Shown here piece after piece: positions 6,592 through 10,615 of a stretch of DNA of 10,615 nt. Within the stretch, counting starts at the first letter, position 1. Each line of letters starts with the position of its first letter. The notes under the pieces are model-generated. The model saw only the letters and a program-made list of their open reading frames with translations. It was not told where the DNA came from and did no database searches. A program made the position numbers and the translations under genes. Source of the stretch: CAZKTS01 sp964555735 (GTDB lineage Bacteria > Actinomycetota > Acidimicrobiia > IMCC26256 > PALSA-555); the NCBI GenBank assembly GCA_964555735.1, contig CAZKTS010000046.1, forward strand, positions 1 through 10,615, in the 5' to 3' direction.

Positions 6592-6621
6592 GATAGTCGT
6601 TCCCGACCCGAGTTTGGTTCC
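6592..6621 (-). promoter_or_regulatory. ECF-type promoter GGAACC-N16-CGACTATC before the ycnI-type gene
   Basis: On the minus strand, GGAACC (6621-6616) and CGACTATC (6599-6592) are 16 bases apart. The same two boxes with the same spacing occur upstream of the anti-sigma gene (9881-9910). GGAAC at -35 with a CG-type -10 at this distance is the general form of ECF sigma promoters. Transcription would start near 6585, leaving a leader of about 50 bases before the ATG at 6534. The -35 end lies 7 bases from the CDF gene's -10 box on the other strand. Confidence 0.75.
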
Positions 6622-6628
6622 CACCCGG

Positions 6629-6634
6629 TACCGT
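6629..6634 (+). promoter_or_regulatory. Candidate -10 box (TACCGT) for a leaderless CDF transcript
   Basis: TACCGT fits TAnnnT and ends 6 bases before the GTG at 6641. There is no Shine-Dalgarno. The geometry equals that at 648-653 and suggests transcription starting at the GTG. No clear -35 is visible. Confidence 0.4.
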
Positions 6635-6640
6635 CGCTCC

Positions 6641-7609
6641 GTGGCCCACGACCACTCGCACGCCCCGTCGGCCACCGCACCGCGCGCCCGGCGCATCCTC
6701 TGGATCACCCTCGCGCTCAACGCGGCGCTCCTGGTCGGCGAGGTCATCGCCGGCGTCGCCTTCGACTCGCTCGCGCTGCTGGCCGACGCCGCGCACCAGG
6801 GCTCGGACGTCGCCGCGCTCGGGATCGCCCTCGTCGCCCAGGCGCTCGTGCGTCGACCCGGCTCGGCCCGGCACACCTACGGCCTGCGGCGAGCCGAGGC
6901 GCTCGGGGCGCAGGCCAACGCGGTCCTCCTCCTCGCGGCGGCCGTCTGGATCTTCGTCGAGGCCGTGCAGCGCTTCGATCAGCCCGAGCCCGTCGAAGGC
7001 GCGGGCGTCATCGTGGTCGGGACGATCGCACTCGCGATCAACGCGCTGAGCGCGGTGCTCCTCGTCCGGGTCCGCGGCAACGACCTGAACCTCCGCGGTG
7101 CGTTCCTGCACATGACCGCCGACGCCGCCGGCTCGCTCGGTGCGATCGCGGCCGGCGTCGCCGTGGTCGCCTTCGACGCCACGTGGGTCGACCCGGCGGC
7201 GTCGATCCTCATCGGCGTCCTCGTCGTGCTCGCGTCCTGGGGTCTCATCCGCGACACCACGAACGTGCTGCTCGAGGGCGCGCCCCGCGGGCTCGATCCC
7301 GCCGAGGTCGAAGCCGCCCTGGGGCAGCAGCCCGGCGTGAGCGCGACGCACCACCTGCACCTCTGGGAGCTGGGCTCGGACCTGCCCGCGCTCTCGGTGC
7401 ACGTGGTGCTCGACGGCGAGCCGAGCCTCCACGAGGCCCAGGCCCAGGGCGAGGGGCTCAAGGCGATGCTGGCCGAGCGCTTCGGGATCGAGCACGCGAC
7501 GCTCGAGCTCGAGTGCCACGACTGCGAAGCCGCGATCGAAGGCCTGGGCATGCGTACCAAGGTTGGGGGATCGGGAGCCGGACATGACCACCACGACCAC
7601 CCCGCCTGA
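6641..7609 (+). CDS. Cation diffusion facilitator (CDF) family metal exporter
   Basis: 322 residues, a typical CDF length. A His-rich N-terminus (HDHSH, 3-7) precedes six predicted membrane helices between about residues 19 and 205. Metal-site residues are in place: Asp49 with HQGSD (His52, Asp56) in helix 2 and HMTAD (His157, Asp161) in helix 5. The HxxxD/HxxxD pattern is that of Zn/Co-type (ZitB/CzcD-like) exporters, which exchange cytoplasmic divalent metal for protons. The cytoplasmic C-terminal domain carries THHLHLWELGSDLPALSVHVVL and ECHDCEAAIEG, then a His-rich tail GHDHHDHPA. The GTG start has no ribosome site but is preceded by a TAnnnT box, so the transcript may be leaderless. The last 26 bases overlap the DUF305 gene, indicating co-expression. 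Family is certain; zinc as main substrate is inferred. Confidence 0.93.
   Translation: MAHDHSHAPSATAPRARRILWITLALNAALLVGEVIAGVAFDSLALLADAAHQGSDVAALGIALVAQALVRRPGSARHTYGLRRAEALGAQANAVLLLAAAVWIFVEAVQRFDQPEPVEGAGVIVVGTIALAINALSAVLLVRVRGNDLNLRGAFLHMTADAAGSLGAIAAGVAVVAFDATWVDPAASILIGVLVVLASWGLIRDTTNVLLEGAPRGLDPAEVEAALGQQPGVSATHHLHLWELGSDLPALSVHVVLDGEPSLHEAQAQGEGLKAMLAERFGIEHATLELECHDCEAAIEGLGMRTKVGGSGAGHDHHDHPA
7573..7577 (+). promoter_or_regulatory. Shine-Dalgarno GGGAG for the DUF305 gene
   Basis: GGGAG lies 6 bases before ATG 7584, inside the 3' end of the CDF gene. It selects this ATG over the in-frame TTG at 7563, which has no ribosome site. Confidence 0.65.
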
Positions 7610-8276
7610 GGCGGACGACGCCGACGACACCGCGCCCGAGCCGGTGCGGTGGCGGCTGCCGTGGGTCCGCACGATCGTCCTGATCGTCGTGCTGTGCTTC
7701 GGCGCGGGCGTCGTGGGTTGGATCATCGGACAGCCGACCGACGAGAGCTCCAACGACGTCGACGTCGGCTTCCTCGCCGACATGATCGAGCACCACTCGG
7801 GCGCCATCAACCTGGGGTTCACGTACCTGCCGAACGCGAGCGACCCGACGATCGAGAGCATGGCGCGCGAGATCATCGTCGACCAGAGCCAGGAGGTGGG
7901 CTTCATGAACACCCTGCTGGCGGGGGTCGACGACACGAGCACCGTGGGCGACGGCGTGTCCATGGACTGGATGGGCGAGACCGTCCCGTCGAGCGAGATG
8001 CCGGGGCTCGCGACGAAGGCCGACTTCGCTCGCCTCGGCGCCGAGACGGGGATCACCGCCGACGACGACTTCTCGCGCTTGATGATCGAGCACCACGCGG
8101 CCGGCATCGAGATGGCCGACTACGCGGCCGAGCACGGCGAGAACGAGAAGGTGCGCCGGCTGGCGCGCGCGATGGCGAAGGCCCAGCGCTTCGAGATCCA
8201 CGAGATGAACCTCCGGAGGGTCGCGCTGGGTCTCCCCGCCGTCGAGGTCGCGAGCTCAGGGCACGGGAGTCACTGA
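7584..8276 (+). CDS. Membrane-anchored DUF305 protein
   Basis: 230 residues. A cytoplasmic Thr/Asp/Glu-rich head (1-28) is followed by one membrane helix (about 29-49), placing the rest outside the membrane. The exported part has the DUF305 pattern, two related ferritin-like helical halves each opening with a His pair: FLADMIEHHSGAI (His70-His71) and SRLMIEHHAAGIEM (His170-His171). Met residues cluster between them (MNT, MDWMGE, EMPG). DUF305 proteins often lie next to copper or other heavy-metal genes, and the His/Met content suits metal binding; no catalytic activity is established. Its C-terminus ends SGHGSH. It is co-transcribed with the CDF exporter by a 26-base overlap. Its 3' end overlaps the convergent membrane-protein gene by 21 bases (8256-8276). 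Confidence 0.88.
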   Translation: MTTTTTPPEADDADDTAPEPVRWRLPWVRTIVLIVVLCFGAGVVGWIIGQPTDESSNDVDVGFLADMIEHHSGAINLGFTYLPNASDPTIESMAREIIVDQSQEVGFMNTLLAGVDDTSTVGDGVSMDWMGETVPSSEMPGLATKADFARLGAETGITADDDFSRLMIEHHAAGIEMADYAAEHGENEKVRRLARAMAKAQRFEIHEMNLRRVALGLPAVEVASSGHGSH

Positions 8277-9332
8277 CGAGCTCGGCGGCGCGACCGGCAC
8301 CATGCCCTCGCGTCGCTCCCGTCGCAGCTGGAGCCCGGCGGCGATCGCCACGCCGACGCCGGCCCCGAGCGTTGCGGCGACCGCGGCGCGGTCGATCCAG
8401 GCCGGGATGGTGCTCGGCACCTGCGAGCGCGACAGCGTCGTGATGTCGGCGAGCCCGCCGGCGAGCGCGAGGAACAGGCCGGCCAGGAGCACCACGGGCG
8501 TGGCGGCTCGTGAACCTCGACGCGCGAGGAGTACGAGTGCGACGGTGGCGAGGGCGATGCCGGCCAGCGAGTACGCGCTCGCCCCGAGGCGCGAGCCGGC
8601 GGATGCGGTCGAGGCGCCCCACAGCCCGACCACGTGCACCACCTCGGCGCCGATGAGCACGCCGAGGCCGATCGCGTACGCGAGTGCGACGCGCTGCCGC
8701 ACCGCGAGGACCACGAGCGCGCCGGCCAGCGCCGCGGCGCCCGCGAGCCAGGGCCACGGCGATGGTGGCGGTACCCAGCGGACGTCCCCGAACACGGTGA
8801 CGTCCTCGCCGCCGGTCCGCAGCTTCACCCGGAACGGCTGCACCAGGTGCGGCCGGTCGGGATCGTCCTGGACCGCGGGCGGGTCGTCGTTGCCCATCCA
8901 GTGGGCGCGGTGGTCGTGCCAGCGGACGGTCGGGCCGTCGCCGGTGCGGATCCACCGGGGCGGCGCGTCGGCGTCGGCGGACTTCGGGACGCGGGTCGTG
9001 CCGCGCAGGGTGCGGTTGATGTACCGAGCGGGGGACCGTGCGTTCACGAACACGCCTCGCGGGCCGACGCGCAGGTAGGGCTCCTGCTCGTAGCCCAGCA
9101 CGACGACGTCCCGGTCGGACTCGTTGGTGAGCTCGAGCTTCTGGCCCAGATCGACCGACGTCACGGTCACGCCCGGGACCGCGGGGACCATGCGTACGAC
9201 ACGCGTCTCGTAGTTCGTGGGCTCGAGCCCGCCGACGCCGTGCGCGGCTGCCGGCGCCGCGCTCACGGCGACGCCGCCCACGGCGACGGTGACGACCAAC
9301 AGCGCGCGCGGGACGAGTCGGCGCGCGTGCAT
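8256..9332 (-). CDS. Uncharacterised exported membrane protein with predicted N-terminal His and WHDHRAHWM motif
   Basis: 358 residues; no named family recognised. The signal peptide (MHARRLVPRALLVV, then an Ala/Val core) ends APAAA at 26-30, so the mature chain should begin with His31 (HGVGGLEP), as in CopC and YcnI proteins. An extracytoplasmic, probably beta-rich region (31 to about 205) includes LGQKLELTNESDRDVVVLGYE and WHDHRAHWM (138-146), a compact cluster of three His and a Met. About five membrane helices follow (roughly 207-345), the second carrying His in GAEVVHVVGLW. The domain order recalls CopC-CopD fusions, but I see no homology to CopC or CopD. The gene starts 5 bases after the sigma factor stop, so it is almost certainly in the sigma operon. 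A copper- or metal-sensing or handling role is inferred from motifs and neighbours only. Confidence 0.8.
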   Translation of the reverse strand: MHARRLVPRALLVVTVAVGGVAVSAAPAAAHGVGGLEPTNYETRVVRMVPAVPGVTVTSVDLGQKLELTNESDRDVVVLGYEQEPYLRVGPRGVFVNARSPARYINRTLRGTTRVPKSADADAPPRWIRTGDGPTVRWHDHRAHWMGNDDPPAVQDDPDRPHLVQPFRVKLRTGGEDVTVFGDVRWVPPPSPWPWLAGAAALAGALVVLAVRQRVALAYAIGLGVLIGAEVVHVVGLWGASTASAGSRLGASAYSLAGIALATVALVLLARRGSRAATPVVLLAGLFLALAGGLADITTLSRSQVPSTIPAWIDRAAVAATLGAGVGVAIAAGLQLRRERREGMVPVAPPSSSVTPVP

Positions 9333-9337
9333 CGTGA

Positions 9338-9862
9338 CTACGCGGTCTCGGCCGCGCGGACCACCCGAACGAGGTCGTCTCGTGCGCGCGCGACCCGCGA
9401 GCGCACCGTGCCGACCGGGACGCCCAGGACGGCCGCGGTCTCCGCGTAGGAGCACCCGACCACCTGCGTGAGCACGAACGCGGCGCGCCGGTCGGGCTCC
9501 AGGTCGGCCACCAGCCGAGTGATGGCGTCGGCGCCCTCGCCGTCGGCGACCGACCCGACCTCGGCGTGGGTCCCCAGGCGGCCGAGCAGCCGCCGGTGCC
9601 GCACCCGACGGCGAAGCGCGTCGGCCGCGGCGCGGCGCGCGATCGCGAGGAGCCAGGTGCGCGCACTGGCGTCGGCCCGGTACGCGGGGAGCGCGCGCCA
9701 GGCTCGTACGTAGGTGTCCTGGGCGATGTCGTCGGCCTCGTCGCGGCTCACGAGGGCGGCCACGAGGCGCCAGACGTCGGCCTGGCTCGCTCGGACGAAG
9801 CGGCGAAAGGCCTCGGCGTCGCCATCCCGTGCTGCGACGAGGACTCGCGTGAGGTCGTCCAC
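9338..9862 (-). CDS. ECF (extracytoplasmic function) sigma-70 factor
   Basis: 174 residues, two-domain ECF architecture. Region 2 spans about 12-85, with AFRRFVRASQADVWRLVAALV, then DEADDIAQDTYVRAWRALPAYR (region 2.2) and ARTWLLAIARRAAADALRRR (2.3-2.4). After a short linker, region 4 spans about 118-168, with LEPDRRAAFVLTQVVGCSYAETAAVLGVPVGTV as a helix-turn-helix followed by RSRVARARDDL. The length and the absence of an extra C-terminal domain indicate a simple ECF regulated by a partner anti-sigma. Its GTG start has no Shine-Dalgarno but a TATCGT box 8 bases upstream. The exported His-led membrane protein follows in the same operon, and the ZAS anti-sigma gene diverges 53 bases away. Likely targets are the two GGAACC-N16-CGACTATC promoters in this window. 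Confidence 0.93.
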   Translation of the reverse strand: MDDLTRVLVAARDGDAEAFRRFVRASQADVWRLVAALVSRDEADDIAQDTYVRAWRALPAYRADASARTWLLAIARRAAADALRRRVRHRRLLGRLGTHAEVGSVADGEGADAITRLVADLEPDRRAAFVLTQVVGCSYAETAAVLGVPVGTVRSRVARARDDLVRVVRAAETA

Positions 9863-9870
9863 GGCGAGCG

Positions 9871-9876
9871 ACGATA
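9871..9876 (-). promoter_or_regulatory. Candidate -10 box (TATCGT) for a leaderless sigma factor transcript
   Basis: On the minus strand TATCGT ends 8 bases before the GTG at 9862, a distance that would start transcription at or near the start codon. No convincing -35 is seen 16-18 bases upstream. The box differs from the ECF-type site on the opposite strand, which suggests basal expression of the sigma by the housekeeping polymerase. Confidence 0.4.
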
Positions 9877-9880
9877 CTGG

Positions 9881-9910
9881 GGAACCATTCGCCTTCGACC
9901 ATCGACTATC
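9881..9910 (+). promoter_or_regulatory. ECF-type promoter GGAACC-N16-CGACTATC before the anti-sigma gene
   Basis: GGAACC (9881-9886) and CGACTATC (9903-9910) are 16 bases apart, identical in both boxes and spacing to the site upstream of the ycnI-type gene (6621-6592). Transcription would start within a few bases of ATG 9916, and no Shine-Dalgarno precedes that ATG, so the message is probably leaderless. Induction of the anti-sigma by its own sigma would give negative feedback. Confidence 0.78.
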
Positions 9911-9915
9911 TCCTC

Positions 9916-10569
9916 ATGGACGACACCTCCGCTCTCACGCCCGCCGGTTGCGCCGACGTGCGCGCCGCCTGCTCGGCGCACCTCGACGGTGAGGAGTCGC
10001 CGATCGCGGCAGCCGCCGTCGACCTCCACCTCGCCGCGTGTGCCGACTGCCGCGCGTGGATCGAGTCGGCGGGCGAGCTCCACGGCCGGGTCCGCCTCGC
10101 GCCCGCGCCGGTCGTCCCCGACGTGTCGGACGCGGTGCTGGCGGCGGTCGGCGGTCGACGCCCACGGGCACGACTCGCGCCCACCCCGTTCACGCCCGCC
10201 GACCGTGGGCTGCGCCTCGCGCTCGCGCTGATCGCGCTGGTGCAGATCGGGGTCGCCCTGCCCGCGTTGGTGCTCGGCGAGGACGCCGGGCTCCCGGCGC
10301 ACACCGCCCGACACCTCGGCTCGTTCGCGGTGGCGCTGGGGATCGGCTACCTCGTCGCCGCGTGGCGGCCGTCGCGGGTCCCCGGGCTCTTCGCGGTCGC
10401 AGCCGCGGTGGTGGTCTGTCTGCTCGTGAGCTCGGCGCTCGATGTCGTGTCGGGCAGCGCGACCGCCGCGAGCGAGGTGGCCCACGCGCCGGAGCTCGTG
10501 GGGCTCGCCGCACTCTGGCTGCTCGCGCGCGCCGAGCGACCGGGCGTGCTCCCGCTGAGGCCGGCATGA
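9916..10569 (+). CDS. Membrane ZAS-type (zf-HC2) anti-sigma factor
   Basis: 217 residues. The N-terminal 50 residues form a zinc-binding anti-sigma domain: Cys19, then His38-x3-Cys42-x2-Cys45 in VDLHLAACADCRAW. These domains clamp ECF sigma factors in the cytoplasm. After a Pro/Arg-rich linker come four predicted membrane helices (about 98-120, 133-150, 155-177 and 190-206) joined by short loops, with no large extracytoplasmic domain. Sensing may therefore occur within the membrane, through the zinc site or through a partner protein. It diverges from the ECF sigma gene rather than following it, and is preceded by an ECF-type promoter. Its TGA overlaps the ATG of the next exported protein (ATGA), so the two are co-translated. 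Pairing with the sigma at 9338-9862 is inferred from adjacency. Confidence 0.88.
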   Translation: MDDTSALTPAGCADVRAACSAHLDGEESPIAAAAVDLHLAACADCRAWIESAGELHGRVRLAPAPVVPDVSDAVLAAVGGRRPRARLAPTPFTPADRGLRLALALIALVQIGVALPALVLGEDAGLPAHTARHLGSFAVALGIGYLVAAWRPSRVPGLFAVAAAVVVCLLVSSALDVVSGSATAASEVAHAPELVGLAALWLLARAERPGVLPLRPA

Positions 10570-10615
10570 GCCTCCGTCGCCTCCTTGTGGTGATCGTCCT
10601 CGCGGTCGGCGCCGT
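10566..10615 (+). CDS. Start of an exported or membrane protein, cut by window end
   Basis: Sixteen full codons are visible: MSLRRLLVVIVLAVGA, two arginines and then a hydrophobic run, typical of a signal peptide or signal anchor. The ATG overlaps the anti-sigma stop by 4 bases, so it belongs to the ECF-controlled operon. In similar actinobacterial loci such a gene might encode a copper chaperone or SCO/thioredoxin-like protein, but nothing here proves that. Confidence 0.7.
   Translation, partial: MSLRRLLVVIVLAVGA

Noticed and set aside
6011..8107. A 698-codon minus-strand open frame across the CDF and DUF305 genes
   Set aside because: It is a GC-rich shadow with no domain. The plus-strand CDF and DUF305 proteins show conserved metal motifs over the same bases.
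9916..9940. Shared MDD start of the sigma and anti-sigma proteins as a sign of duplication
   Set aside because: Only three residues agree, the downstream sequences are unrelated, and the codons differ. This is most likely chance.
1..10615. CRISPR arrays, tRNA/rRNA genes, transposases, attachment sites
   Set aside because: No regularly spaced repeats, cloverleaf-like sequence, transposase motifs or terminal inverted repeats were seen on reading both strands.

Overview
This is a very GC-rich, densely coded bacterial fragment with mostly GTG/ATG starts, short gaps and many 1-4 base overlaps. The gene types fit a high-GC actinobacterium: an F420-type luciferase-like oxidoreductase, a DUF2332 protein, a YcnI protein, a DUF305 protein and a ZAS anti-sigma factor. 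Several genes also have a TAnnnT box 6-8 bases before a start with no Shine-Dalgarno, which suggests leaderless mRNAs. An uncultured Acidimicrobiia-like lineage is my best guess, but that is inference. I see no rRNA, tRNA, CRISPR array, insertion sequence or phage gene.

Left part (1-4798), general metabolism. A truncated luciferase-like monooxygenase (minus, 3-641) diverges from a tight plus-strand operon: a short-chain dehydrogenase with an altered active site (705-1490), a hot-dog thioesterase-like protein (1493-2080) and a DUF2332 protein (2077-3117). This operon converges on two minus-strand genes, a canonical SDR (4028-4798) followed by a sugar-phosphate-isomerase-type TIM barrel (3137-3946). 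A perfect 10-bp hairpin lies between those two genes.

Middle (4956-6038): a secreted coiled-coil M23 (LytM) peptidase with its own promoter region, ending 7 bases from the convergent ycnI-type gene.

Right part (6046-10615), a probable metal-handling and stress-regulation locus: a YcnI-like secreted copper-binding-domain protein (minus), a CDF metal exporter overlapping a membrane-anchored DUF305 protein (plus), an uncharacterised exported membrane protein with a predicted mature N-terminal His and a WHDHRAHWM motif (minus), an ECF sigma factor directly upstream of it (minus), and a divergent membrane ZAS anti-sigma factor that overlaps the start of another exported protein cut by the window end.

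The most interesting signal is a bipartite promoter, GGAACC-N16-CGACTATC. It occurs twice, identical in both boxes and in spacing: once before the anti-sigma gene (9881-9910, plus) and once 3.3 kb away before the ycnI-type gene (6621-6592, minus). It looks like the recognition site of the ECF sigma encoded here. It would tie the YcnI protein, the anti-sigma operon and probably the His-led membrane protein into one envelope metal (likely copper) response.
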